Origin: Noviherbaspirillum sp. L7-7A | GTDB lineage: Bacteria > Pseudomonadota > Gammaproteobacteria > Burkholderiales > Burkholderiaceae_D | Length of the DNA stretch: 64,000 nt | Direction of reading: 5' to 3' | NCBI RefSeq assembly: GCF_019052805.1 | Contig: NZ_JAHQRJ010000001.1 | Coordinates: 3,720,001 to 3,784,000, forward strand | In this document: one piece after another, positions 41,419 through 50,592 of the stretch | Position numbering within the stretch: the stretch's first letter is position 1 | Layout of the letters: each line of letters begins with the position of its first letter | Notes under the pieces: generated by a model | What the model saw: the letters and a program-made list of their open reading frames with translations, nothing else | The model's database searches: none | What the model was told of the DNA's origin: nothing | Program-made: the position numbers and the translations under genes

Positions 41419-44400
41419 ATGAAATCCCAGCAAAACAAGCATGGACGCCTGGCCAGCATTGCCGGCAGCAAGCCGGTGCTGGCGGTCGGGGCGCTGGCGC
41501 TGACCTATCTGGCGGGCGGCCTGTTCATCGTGCCGGCGCTGCTCAAGTGGCAGCTGCCCGAGCAGGCGCAGAGCCGGCTGGGCGCCACGCTGAGCCTGGG
41601 GCATGTCTATTTCAATCCGCTGACACTGACGCTCGAAATGGGCGATGTCAGCCTGCGCACGGTGCGCGAAGGCACATTGCTGGCCGCCGACAAGCTGCGC
41701 GCCGACTTTGAATTTTCCAGCCTGTTCCGCCGCGCCTGGACCTTTACCGACATCCAGCTCGAGCAGCCCAGCCTGCGCCTCGAATTCGACAAGGACGGCA
41801 CGCTCAACCTGCAGCCGCTGCTGGCGGCGCTGAAGCAGCCCGACGCCAAGCCGGAACAGGCGCCGGCACGGCTGCTGGTGCGGCGCCTGGGCGTGAAGAA
41901 CGGCCGGGTCGACGTGGCTGACCAGCGCCTGGAACAGCAGCTCATCGCCCGCATCAACCCCATCACGCTGGAGGCAACGAACATCGGCACGCTGTCGCCG
42001 GACAGCGGCAGCTGGCAGCTGTCGGCGCGCAGCGAGGCGGGCGAGGTGCTGCGCGCCGGCGGCACGCTCGGGCTGCAGCCGTTCTCGCTGAATGGCAACC
42101 TGGACCTGGCCGGCCTGCAGGCGGGCACCCTGGCGCGCGCGCTGCATACCCGGCTGCCGCTGGGGGATGTGGCAGGCACGCTGGGCCTGTCGGGCAAGTA
42201 CAGCGCGGCCATCAGGGAGGGCGCGCTGCATGCGGCGCTGGACCAGGTCGAACTGACCCTGGCCGGCTTCGCCGCCATGGTGGATCGCCAGGCCATTGCG
42301 CTGGCGTCGGCCCGGCTGGCCTTGCCGCAGGCAAAGTGGTCGCCTGCGGCCCACGGCATGCAACTGACCCTGACCGAGCCCGCGCTGACGCTGGGCGCGG
42401 CCAGCCTGTCCAGCGGCGCCGACCGCCTGCAGTTGCCCGAGGCCAGCCTGGGCATGCGCCAACTCCTGGCCAGCGTGGGCGACGCCACCGCGCTGACGCT
42501 GGAAGGCGCCGCGTTCGCAGTGCCCCGTTTGCAATGGAAACAGGCCGGCGGCAGCATCGATGCCACCGCGCCATCGCTGAAAGTGGAACGGCTTGCGCTG
42601 CGCCTCTCAGGCGGTTCGATGGAGGCGCAGGCCGACAGCGCCGCGCTGTCAATGGCCAGCCTGGCGCAACAGGCTGCCGGCCAGACAGTGCGCACCGGCG
42701 CCGTCAGCCTGACTTCGCGCCAGATCCAGTCCCGCCGCAAGGAAGGCGACAGGGCGGGCTTGTCGGCGCAGATGCTGGCGGCCAGGCTGGATGCGGCCGG
42801 CGTTGCCGTCGGCGCAGCCGGACGTCCGGGCGCGCGCTACAGCCTGGCCCAGGGCAGCAGCGCGGCCGACACGCTGACCCTGTCCTTGCCCGGGTCCGGA
42901 CCGGATGTCAGCGCCGACGGCCTGTCGGCAAGCCTGAAGAAGCTGGTGATCAGCGAGTCGCGCCAGGCTGGCGAACTGGCGCATGCGGACGATGTGCAGC
43001 TCCGGGGCGCAACAGTGCGGCTGGCCGAGCGACGCCTTGATCTCGGCAGCCTGGCGCTGGCCGGTGGCGCCGCCCAGGTGCGCTTCGACAAGGATGGCAG
43101 CCTGAACTGGACCGGACCGGCAACGCCCGCACCTGTGACTGACACGACCCGCCAGCCGGATCGGAAGTCCGCAGCCAAGTCCGCAAAGCCCACCAGGTCT
43201 GCCAAGCCAACCAAGCCTGCAGACTCAACCAAGCCTGCCGAGCCAACCAAATCTGCTAAACCAGCCAACTCTGCCGAGCCAACCACGTCCGCCAAGCCTA
43301 CGCGACCCGGTGACGCGCCCGCCGCGGCACCGTGGCGGGTCACCGCCAGCAAGCTGGCCCTGCGCGAATTCAGTCTGGCCTATGCCGATGCCCGCCAGGA
43401 ACCGCCGCTGGCGTTCAGGGTGGATGACATCGCCGCCACCATGAACGAGTTCGATACCGGCGCTGCCGGCCCGGCGCGGCTGCAGGCATCGGGCCGCAGC
43501 GGCGGCGGCACGCTGCAGGCGGAAGGAAGCATCGGCCTGTCCACCGGCGCCGGCGACCTCGGCATCCGCGCCGCCGGCCTGCCGCTGGCGATGCTGCAAC
43601 CCTACCTGACCGAAGCGGCCCGGCTCGCGCTGACCGGCGGCACCCTGTCCGGCGCCGGCCGGCTGCGCTTTGGCGACGCGCAGGGCCCGAAGCTGAGCTA
43701 CACCGGCACCGCATCGCTGGACAAGGTGGCGATCGAGGAAACCGCGCCGCGCCGGCATTTCATGTCCTGGGATGCGGTGGCCGCGAGCGACATGCGTCTG
43801 ACGCTTTCGCCGAACCGGCTCGAGATTGGCCAGCTGCGCATCGCCGGCCCGGTGGGTGAGCTGATCATTGCCGAAGACCAGAGCGTGAACCTGGCCCGCG
43901 TGCTGAAGCGAAAGCCGGAAGCCGCCGGACAGGCCGCCGCGGCCAAAGGCGGGAGTGCGCCTGCCGCGCCGGGCCAGGAGGGCGACGCCTTCCCGGTGTC
44001 CATCGCCCGGCTGCGGGTCGAGCGCGGCGTGCTCACCTTTGCCGACTTCAGCCAGCAGCCGCAGTTCAGCACCCGCATGCACCATCTGCAGGGCGTGATG
44101 ACCGGCCTGTCCAGCGCGCCGGGCAGCCGTGCCCGGCTGCAGTTCAATGCCGCCATCGCCGACTATGGCGATGCCCGCATCGAGGGCAGCATGAATCCGT
44201 TCAAGCCCGCCTATGCCACCGATGTGCGCATGAACTTCCGCAATGTCGACCTGTCCGCGCTCACGCCTTACGTGGTGCGCTTTGCCGGCTATCGCGTCAG
44301 CGCCGGCACGCTGTCGATGGACCTGCGCTACCAGGTCAGGGAGAACCGGCTGGTGGGGGACAACCGCTTCGTGCTCAACAAGGTGCAGCTGGGTGAAAAG

Positions 44401-45159
44401 GTCGACAGCCCGACCGCAATGGACCTGCCGCTGAAGCTGGCGCTGTCGCTGCTGGAAGACGAGAACGGCGTGATCAATATCGGCGTGCCTGTCACCGGCG
44501 ACCTGCAGAATCCGCAGTTCAGCTTTGGCGCGGTGGCGCGCCGCGCCATCGGCAATGTGCTGCGCAGCGTGGTCACCGCGCCGTTTCGCGCGCTTGCCTC
44601 GCTGTTTGGCGGCAGCGGCGAGAAGCTCGACACCATCGACTTCGAGGCGGGCAGCGCGGAACTGGCGCCGCCCGAGCAGCAGAAGCTGGCCAAGCTGGGA
44701 CAAGGCCTGGCGAAACGGCCCAATGTGCGGCTGCTGGTGCATCCCGCAGTCGACGCCGGGCAGGATGCGCAAGCGCTGAGGTCGGTGGAGGCGCGACGCC
44801 TGCTGCTGGCGCGCATGGGTGTGCGCCTGGCGCCGGGTGAGGATCCCGGTCCTATCGACACCGCCAGCGTCGCTGCGCAGAAAGCCATTTCTTCCCTATA
44901 TGCCGAACGCTATCCCGGCCCGCTGCCCAAGCCGCCGGCCGACCAGACCGCCGACGCCTGGTATGGGCAATTGCTGGACAAGGTGATTGCCGCGCAGCCG
45001 CTGCTACAGGATGCGCTGGCGCGGTTGAGCCAGGCGCGCGGCGACGCGGTACGGCGGCAGCTCGAAGAAGCGGCGCTGCCGGCGCAGCGGGTGGCGCTGG
45101 GTGGAGCCGAAGCATCATCGGGCGGCACGGCGACCCGGCTGGAACTTGCGCCGCTCTAG
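41419..45159 (+). CDS. Large AsmA-like DUF748 envelope protein
   Basis: A 1246-residue protein with one N-terminal membrane segment (about 18-40) and a very long periplasmic beta-rich part typical of the DUF748 branch of the AsmA superfamily, proteins now linked to lipid transport between membranes. The DUF748 repeats cover about 45-580 and 640-1060; a C-terminal OmpA-like segment follows (IDFEAGSAELAPPEQQKLAKLG onward). Between the halves (about 575-640) is a Lys/Pro/Ser/Thr/Ala linker built from KPT-SA-type repeats. The stop codon lies inside a repeated intergenic element. Monocistronic. Confidence 0.88.
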   Translation: MKSQQNKHGRLASIAGSKPVLAVGALALTYLAGGLFIVPALLKWQLPEQAQSRLGATLSLGHVYFNPLTLTLEMGDVSLRTVREGTLLAADKLRADFEFSSLFRRAWTFTDIQLEQPSLRLEFDKDGTLNLQPLLAALKQPDAKPEQAPARLLVRRLGVKNGRVDVADQRLEQQLIARINPITLEATNIGTLSPDSGSWQLSARSEAGEVLRAGGTLGLQPFSLNGNLDLAGLQAGTLARALHTRLPLGDVAGTLGLSGKYSAAIREGALHAALDQVELTLAGFAAMVDRQAIALASARLALPQAKWSPAAHGMQLTLTEPALTLGAASLSSGADRLQLPEASLGMRQLLASVGDATALTLEGAAFAVPRLQWKQAGGSIDATAPSLKVERLALRLSGGSMEAQADSAALSMASLAQQAAGQTVRTGAVSLTSRQIQSRRKEGDRAGLSAQMLAARLDAAGVAVGAAGRPGARYSLAQGSSAADTLTLSLPGSGPDVSADGLSASLKKLVISESRQAGELAHADDVQLRGATVRLAERRLDLGSLALAGGAAQVRFDKDGSLNWTGPATPAPVTDTTRQPDRKSAAKSAKPTRSAKPTKPADSTKPAEPTKSAKPANSAEPTTSAKPTRPGDAPAAAPWRVTASKLALREFSLAYADARQEPPLAFRVDDIAATMNEFDTGAAGPARLQASGRSGGGTLQAEGSIGLSTGAGDLGIRAAGLPLAMLQPYLTEAARLALTGGTLSGAGRLRFGDAQGPKLSYTGTASLDKVAIEETAPRRHFMSWDAVAASDMRLTLSPNRLEIGQLRIAGPVGELIIAEDQSVNLARVLKRKPEAAGQAAAAKGGSAPAAPGQEGDAFPVSIARLRVERGVLTFADFSQQPQFSTRMHHLQGVMTGLSSAPGSRARLQFNAAIADYGDARIEGSMNPFKPAYATDVRMNFRNVDLSALTPYVVRFAGYRVSAGTLSMDLRYQVRENRLVGDNRFVLNKVQLGEKVDSPTAMDLPLKLALSLLEDENGVINIGVPVTGDLQNPQFSFGAVARRAIGNVLRSVVTAPFRALASLFGGSGEKLDTIDFEAGSAELAPPEQQKLAKLGQGLAKRPNVRLLVHPAVDAGQDAQALRSVEARRLLLARMGVRLAPGEDPGPIDTASVAAQKAISSLYAERYPGPLPKPPADQTADAWYGQLLDKVIAAQPLLQDALARLSQARGDAVRRQLEEAALPAQRVALGGAEASSGGTATRLELAPL

Positions 45160-45265
45160 CAGGTGACCCGGTTGAAATGGCGTAGGGTGTAATACCCCGA
45201 AGGGGCATTACACCGATCCACCGGTCGTCGCACACGGCAAGGCATGATCTTCGTCCGTTATTCAA
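45148..45265 (+). repeat. Intergenic repeat, copy 1, with TGTAATACCCC palindrome
   Basis: About 118 bases that recur 164 bases downstream with few changes. The core 45186-45214 is a near-perfect palindrome: GGTGTAAT arm, CCCC, GAA loop, GGGG, ATTACACC arm. The left edge includes the last codons and stop of the DUF748 gene. The look is that of short palindromic (REP-like) elements; no RAYT transposase is in the window. Confidence 0.85.
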
Positions 45266-45272
45266 CCGCCAT

Positions 45273-45299
45273 GGCGGAATGCCCTTCGGGTATTCCGCC
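45273..45299. repeat. REP-like palindrome between the two repeat copies
   Basis: GGCGGAAT arm, GCCC, TTC loop, GGGT, ATTCCGCC arm: a 27-base palindrome with the same architecture (8-base outer arm, short GC inner stem, 3-base loop) as the two flanking palindromes but a different outer sequence. It probably belongs to a second, related family of intergenic repeats. Confidence 0.75.
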
Positions 45300-45311
45300 C
45301 TACAAGAGCTG

Positions 45312-45429
45312 GCGCCGCTGTAGCAGGTGACCCGGTTGGAATGGCGTAAGGTGTAATACCCCGAAGGGGCATTACACCGATCCACCGGTCGTTGCGTACG
45401 GCAAGGCGCGATTTTCGCCTGTCATTCAA
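45312..45429 (+). repeat. Intergenic repeat, copy 2
   Basis: Second copy, with its palindrome at 45350-45378. Its left edge repeats the GCGCCGCT-TAG end of the DUF748 gene although it is no longer coding, and its right edge overlaps the stop codon of the convergent hydrolase gene. Differences from copy 1 are a handful of substitutions. Confidence 0.85.
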
Positions 45430-46133
45430 TCCGTCGCGAACCGGCGCGGCAGGCCGGGGCTTTCCTGCTCAAGAAACCAGCCCAGCGCCCGCTGCGCGAT
45501 TTCGGGCGGCACCACATGTCCGCCCGCGAACTCTACATATGTCACCGGATACCCTTCCTGTTCCAGGCGCGGCACGATGCGCCGGCTGCAGATCGCCACT
45601 GGCAGCACGTCATCGGCATCGCCATGGGAAATGAACACATGCGGCAGGCCGCGGCTGGCCAGCGGCAGGATGAAACCCGGCGAAAAGGCGATCACGTGGG
45701 AAAACAGGTCGCCGTTGTCCATGCCCAGCGACAGCGCATAGGAAGCGCCATCGGAAAAGCCGCCAACGGCGAGGCGGCCGGTGTCGATCGCATAGTCGGC
45801 GAAGACCATGGCCAGGCTGCGTTCGATCAGTTCCACATCGGCGCCGTAGTAATGGCGGGCAATCAGGTCCCAGGTCGAGTCGCGCGACGCCGGCGCCAAA
45901 AGGATCAGCCCGGCGGCGTCGGCATGCTCGCGCAGCAGGTCCAAACCGTGCAGCGCATGGCCGCCGGCCCCATGCAGCAGCAGCGCCATCGGGGCGGGAC
46001 GCTCGGGCCGGTAGCTATGCGGAACATACAGATAGCTGTCGCGCCCACTGGCATCGGGCAGCGCCTGCAGGCCGGTCGGCGCTGTATGGGTAATGGATTT
46101 GGGACGGGAATGCAGGTGGGAGTCGGCGGGCAT
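45426..46133 (-). CDS. Alpha/beta hydrolase, esterase / PHB depolymerase-like
   Basis: A 235-residue alpha/beta hydrolase. The nucleophile elbow is GFSDGAS, the oxyanion region is LLLHGAGGHA, the catalytic Asp is probably in HGDADDVLP and the His in FAGGHVVPP. This resembles phospholipase/carboxylesterase and poly(3-hydroxybutyrate) depolymerase-like (LpqC) proteins, but without a signal peptide. The start ATG 46133 (MPADSHL) has AAGGA upstream; the upstream ATG 46175 has none. The substrate is not known. Its stop sits inside the intergenic repeat. Confidence 0.8.
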   Translation of the reverse strand: MPADSHLHSRPKSITHTAPTGLQALPDASGRDSYLYVPHSYRPERPAPMALLLHGAGGHALHGLDLLREHADAAGLILLAPASRDSTWDLIARHYYGADVELIERSLAMVFADYAIDTGRLAVGGFSDGASYALSLGMDNGDLFSHVIAFSPGFILPLASRGLPHVFISHGDADDVLPVAICSRRIVPRLEQEGYPVTYVEFAGGHVVPPEIAQRALGWFLEQESPGLPRRFATD

Positions 46134-46278
46134 GGGTCGGCTGCATCCTTCAGAAGATTGAAAAAATCTCAACATGCGACAGATGCTTGGAATGTTTGCC
46201 CGCGCCTCAGTTCAACGCGACGCAAGCCTTATTGCCAGAATCTGACGCGGCAAAAAGGTCAATGCCGCCATGCAGCCG

Positions 46279-46359
46279 TCAGAACGGTACCGAATACAGG
46301 ATCGCGGCAAACGACAGCACGATCAACGAAATGCAAACCAGTTCCCCAATGGACTTCAT
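46279..46359 (-). CDS. Putative 26-residue single-pass membrane protein
   Basis: A very short frame: MKSIGELV followed by a hydrophobic helix of about 16 residues and a short end (SVPF). The ATG at 46359 has a strong ribosome binding site (AGGGAGA, six bases upstream). It is the only supported coding element in the 480-base gap between the hydrolase and the histidine kinase gene. Small membrane proteins of this size often modulate transporters or sensor kinases; here no target is known. Confidence 0.45.
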   Translation of the reverse strand: MKSIGELVCISLIVLSFAAILYSVPF

Positions 46360-46613
46360 GACAATCTCCCTGTACTTATGTTGAAGATATTGCAATGGGC
46401 GGACGGTGAGTTGGTTGATTTGACGCAACTTCTTTCCACGCCGTATTGCTGAATAGAACATTGGGTTAGAGAAAATCAAACGATTGTTCCCATCCCTTCG
46501 CTCGATCAGTGAGCAATTGGTAAAGAATTCCGGATTTCTCACCAGAACGGTGGACAATAACGGCGCGGCGCCCTTAGCCTCGCCGCGGTGTCGAACCGGA
46601 TTGCGGATCATTC

Positions 46614-49151
46614 ATGAAGTTTTCATCATTCCAGCGTCTTCCCCTGTTCCTGCAGACGCTGCTGCTGCTGGCCTGTACATTGCCCATCCTGTGGGCCTTT
46701 CTTCTTTTCGACCTGCATCGGCTCAACCACCAGGCGCGCACCCTGAGCGGCGCCCAGGTCGACAACCTGGCACGCGCCTTCGCCGAGGAAGTGAAGTCTT
46801 CCATCAGCTCGATCGACCTCACGCTGGTGGAACTGCGGGATGAATGGCAGGGCGGCTACAACGACTTTTCGCAGGTAGTGAGCCGGCGCCAGGCCTTCCT
46901 GGAGAAGGACATCGGTTTCCAGGTGGCGATCATCAATGCCGCCGGCAACCTGGTGTTTTCCAGCGTGCGTACGTCAGGCATGGCGATGAACTTCGCCGAC
47001 CGTGAACACTTCCGCGTCCATCGCGGCCTGGCATTCGGCGACCGGCTGTTCATCAGCAAGCCGGTGATGGGCCGCCTGTCCAAGCGCTGGAGCATCCAGT
47101 TCACCCGGCCGCTGATCGATGCCAGCGGCAATTTTTCCGGCGTCATCGTCCTGTCGGTATCGCCTAATTATTTCGGGCGCTTCTACAACACCATCGATCT
47201 CGGCAAGGACGGTTCGATCACCCTGGCGCGCGCCAGCGGCGAGATTCTTGCGCAATCGCCCGATTCCGAAAGCGCCATGGGCAAGGCGGTCGCCGATGCG
47301 CCCTTCCTCCAGCCTGGCCAGGCCGAATACGGCCAGTACGAGGGACGCTCCGGCCTCGACGACATCGAACGGCTGTCGAGCTGGCGCCTGCTGCCCAAGG
47401 AAGAAATGGTGGTGGTGGTGGGCCAGTCCATGGACACCATCCTGGCGTCCTACCGCCAGCAGCGACTGGCCTATTTCTCGATCGGCGCCGCGATCTCGGT
47501 GCTGCTGGCCACGATAGGCTATTTCCTGCTGGCCGGCATGCGCCAGCGCGCCATTGCCACCGCCGCCCTGGTCGACAGCGAGGCACGCTGGAAATTCGCG
47601 CTGGAAGGCGCTGCCGAAGGCGTATGGGATTGGGACGTGCGTGGCGGGCAGGTCCAGTTCTCGCGGCGCTGGAAAGAGATCCTCGGCTATGCCGACGACG
47701 CCATCGGAAACCATATCGACGAATGGAACGGCAGGATCCACCCGGAAGACAAGCCGCGGGTATTGGCCGAGCTGGACTCGCACCTCAAGGGCGCGGCCCC
47801 GACCTACAACAGCGAACACCGGATGCGCTGCCAGGACGGCGGCTGGAAGTGGGTGCTGGAGCGCGGCATGGTGGTGAGCCACGCGGCCGACGGCCAGCCG
47901 CTGCGCATGGTCGGCACCTTTTCCGACATCAGCCAGCGCAAGGAGGCCGAGCAGCTGGACCGGGAGCGCCTGCAGGCGCTGGAGGACAGCCGGCGCGCGC
48001 TGCAGCAGGCGCAGAAACTGGAAGCGCTGGGACGCCTGACCGGCGGCATTGCCCATGACTTCAACAACATCCTGCAAACCCTGACCACCGGCATCCAGCT
48101 GTCGCTGTTCTCCGTGAAGGACCAGGGCATACAGACCGCGCTGCTGGCCTGCCAGCGGGCGGTGGAACGCGGCGTGCAGCTGACCCGGCAACTGCTGGTG
48201 TTCGGCCGCGTTCAGGAGGCGCACCTGAGGGCGGTGCACCTGCCGCGGCAGATGCAGGAAATCCATTCCCTGCTGCGTGGCGCGCTGCCCAGCAATATCG
48301 AATTTTTCGCGGGCATGCCCGAGACCCTGTGGCCGGTGCGCATCGATCCGCTCCAGTTCGAGCTGGCCATGCTGAACCTGACCATGAATGCCAGGGATGC
48401 GATGCCGCAGGGCGGCCAGTTCAGCATCAGCGCCAGCAATGTCACCCTTGCCGCCGCGGCCAATGGCCTTGCCCCGGGCGACTATGTGCATCTGCGCATC
48501 AGGGACACCGGCGAAGGCATGAGCGAAGAGGTGCTGAACAAGGCGCTGGACCCGTTCTTCACCACCAAGGTCGTCGGCAAGGGCTCGGGCATGGGGCTGG
48601 CGCAGGCTTATGGCTTTGCCAGCCAGATGGGCGGCACGCTGACCCTGCAGAGCAGCAAGGGCGAAGGCCTGGACGTGTCAATCTACCTGCCGCGCAGCCT
48701 GCAGGAAGCGCCCTCGGCGGCGCCGGCCGCGAGGGCGATCGCGCCGGCGGCCCGATCCCGCGGCCGCATCCTGCTGGTGGAGGACGATACCCTGGTCAGC
48801 CAGACGGTCAGCCCGGCGCTGCAGAAGGCGGGGTTCACGGTCGATGTGGCGGACAATGGCGAGGAAGCGCTGCGCCGCCTGGAATCGCAGCAGCCATTCG
48901 ACCTGGTGTTTTCGGATATCGTCATGCCGGGCGCCGTCAGCGGCATCGAGCTTGCCGAGATCGTGCGCAGCCGCTTCCCGGCAATGCGCATCATGCTGGC
49001 CACCGGCTATTCCGAGCGCCGGGTCGAAACCGCGGGCATACGCACCCTTGCCAAGCCGTATGCGGTCGAGACGCTGGTTGCTGCCCTGAACGAGGAACTG
49101 TATGGCGCGCAGGGGCCGGCAGATGTCGAGCCTGCCCAGCCCGTTCATTGA
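46614..49151 (+). CDS. Hybrid sensor histidine kinase (Cache-PAS-HK-REC)
   Basis: An 845-residue membrane kinase. Order: membrane segment (about 10-30), periplasmic Cache-type sensor (about 40-275), second membrane segment (about 285-310), PAS/PAC domain (about 325-445), histidine kinase with H481 (GGIAHDFNN), N and G boxes of the ATPase domain (NLTMNARDAM, DTGEGM, KGSGMGLA), and a C-terminal receiver with phosphorylatable D768 (VFSDIVMPG). The HDFNN variant of the H box is typical of this PAS-linked group. No response regulator with an output domain is adjacent; a diguanylate cyclase gene is convergent 21 bases away. Confidence 0.92.
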   Translation: MKFSSFQRLPLFLQTLLLLACTLPILWAFLLFDLHRLNHQARTLSGAQVDNLARAFAEEVKSSISSIDLTLVELRDEWQGGYNDFSQVVSRRQAFLEKDIGFQVAIINAAGNLVFSSVRTSGMAMNFADREHFRVHRGLAFGDRLFISKPVMGRLSKRWSIQFTRPLIDASGNFSGVIVLSVSPNYFGRFYNTIDLGKDGSITLARASGEILAQSPDSESAMGKAVADAPFLQPGQAEYGQYEGRSGLDDIERLSSWRLLPKEEMVVVVGQSMDTILASYRQQRLAYFSIGAAISVLLATIGYFLLAGMRQRAIATAALVDSEARWKFALEGAAEGVWDWDVRGGQVQFSRRWKEILGYADDAIGNHIDEWNGRIHPEDKPRVLAELDSHLKGAAPTYNSEHRMRCQDGGWKWVLERGMVVSHAADGQPLRMVGTFSDISQRKEAEQLDRERLQALEDSRRALQQAQKLEALGRLTGGIAHDFNNILQTLTTGIQLSLFSVKDQGIQTALLACQRAVERGVQLTRQLLVFGRVQEAHLRAVHLPRQMQEIHSLLRGALPSNIEFFAGMPETLWPVRIDPLQFELAMLNLTMNARDAMPQGGQFSISASNVTLAAAANGLAPGDYVHLRIRDTGEGMSEEVLNKALDPFFTTKVVGKGSGMGLAQAYGFASQMGGTLTLQSSKGEGLDVSIYLPRSLQEAPSAAPAARAIAPAARSRGRILLVEDDTLVSQTVSPALQKAGFTVDVADNGEEALRRLESQQPFDLVFSDIVMPGAVSGIELAEIVRSRFPAMRIMLATGYSERRVETAGIRTLAKPYAVETLVAALNEELYGAQGPADVEPAQPVH

Positions 49152-49172
49152 TGCAGGACCGGGCCTGGATGA

Positions 49173-50378
49173 TTACTGCGCCGGCGGCCGGTTTGCCACC
49201 AGGCCGTCCGTGCCGGGCGTATAGCTGAGCTCGGGCGCGATCTCCACCCTGTTCTTGCCCAGCTTCTTGGCGATGTAGAGCGCCCGGTCGGCGCCTTCGA
49301 TCATCTGCGCCACATCCAGCGCGCCCTGTTCGGCCGACTGCACGCCCAGGCTGACGGTAAAGGATGGCATGCCGTCGAAGCTGCCATCGCTGAACCTGGC
49401 GCGGATGCGTTCAGCCACGGCAATGGCCTCGTCCAGCGCGGTGTCGGGCAAGAGCAGCGCGAATTCCTCGCCGCCATATCGGCACAGCAGGTCATGGCCG
49501 CGCAGTTCACCGGTGGTGACTTCGGCGAAGGTCCTGATCACCGCATCGCCCGCCGGATGGCCATGGCTGTCGTTGATGCGCTTGAAGTCATCGATGTCGA
49601 TCAGCAGCAGCGACAGCGGCCTGCGCTGCCGGCGCGCGCGCTGGACTTCGCCGGACATCATCCTGAAAAACGTGGCGCGGGTGTAGGCGCCGCTGAGATC
49701 GTCATGCGAGGCGGCATATTCCAGCTTCTCCTGCACCCTGGTGGTCACCATGAGCATGAAGCCAAAACTCAGGCCGACCAGCGCGATTGAAAAGCTGGCC
49801 AGGTAGAACACATGGACTGGTGAATTATCGTTCCAGTAGCTGCCGTTGTCCTGGCCAGTGACGGCAAAATAAAAACGGCCCAGCGATACCAGTGCCTCGG
49901 CGGCAAACAGCGTGCCCGTAAAACGCTCGGCAAAACCCTGCTTCTCCATCCGGAACAGCAGCAGTGCGCTGAGCCCGAACAGCAGCGTGTTGACGGACGT
50001 GACGAATTCGAGGCGGCCGCGATAGTCGTCAACCACCATGGTCAGCCACAGCAGCCCCGCGGCCACGGCCACCACCAGGCCCGCGGCATGGCGGTATCCG
50101 GCGCGCCGGCCAGCGAAACGGCGCAGGCTCACATGCATGAGCGCGATGCCGCCAACGATCAGCGTATTGGCCACCACGATCGTCAGCAGCGGCGGCAGCG
50201 TATTGCGGGACGTAAAAAGAAACGCCCCGGCCACCATGGTCACGCAGCCCCAGCCCCATTCGCCAATGCCGCCGATATCCCTGGGGAAGCTGCGGCGCAG
50301 GACGAAAAAAATCATCGAGCAAAGAATGCCGGCGACCGCAGAGGTGATGATGAAAGAGCGGGGATCGAAGGTGGGCAT
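49173..50378 (-). CDS. Membrane-bound diguanylate cyclase
   Basis: A 401-residue protein with six to seven N-terminal membrane segments (about 8-210) and a C-terminal GGDEF domain. The active site is intact as GGEEF (302-306) and the inhibitory site RGHD (293-296) lies five residues before it, so it should make c-di-GMP and be feedback-inhibited. The membrane part has no recognised ligand site. Convergent with the hybrid kinase; the shared position may reflect one signalling locus. Confidence 0.92.
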   Translation of the reverse strand: MPTFDPRSFIITSAVAGILCSMIFFVLRRSFPRDIGGIGEWGWGCVTMVAGAFLFTSRNTLPPLLTIVVANTLIVGGIALMHVSLRRFAGRRAGYRHAAGLVVAVAAGLLWLTMVVDDYRGRLEFVTSVNTLLFGLSALLLFRMEKQGFAERFTGTLFAAEALVSLGRFYFAVTGQDNGSYWNDNSPVHVFYLASFSIALVGLSFGFMLMVTTRVQEKLEYAASHDDLSGAYTRATFFRMMSGEVQRARRQRRPLSLLLIDIDDFKRINDSHGHPAGDAVIRTFAEVTTGELRGHDLLCRYGGEEFALLLPDTALDEAIAVAERIRARFSDGSFDGMPSFTVSLGVQSAEQGALDVAQMIEGADRALYIAKKLGKNRVEIAPELSYTPGTDGLVANRPPAQ

Positions 50379-50592
50379 GGCGATAACGATTCAGAAGCGT
50401 TTCTGATCCATCAGCATGCAGGGAGCGCCGGATCGAAGCTGACAGGAAAAAACAATGCGCAGGCGAAGCCCGGAAATCATCGTCATGCAAATATACAGGA
50501 AAATGTTTCTTTGAGTAAATATCGTAGGATAGCTAACGACAAGACCGTATCGGAATGTCTGCATTTGCCAAATTCATGGTATCGGCTACCTG

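Noticed and set aside
41006-41422. Small genes between ssb and the DUF748 gene
   Set aside because: Overlapping short frames on both strands without ribosome binding sites or similarity; treated as non-coding.
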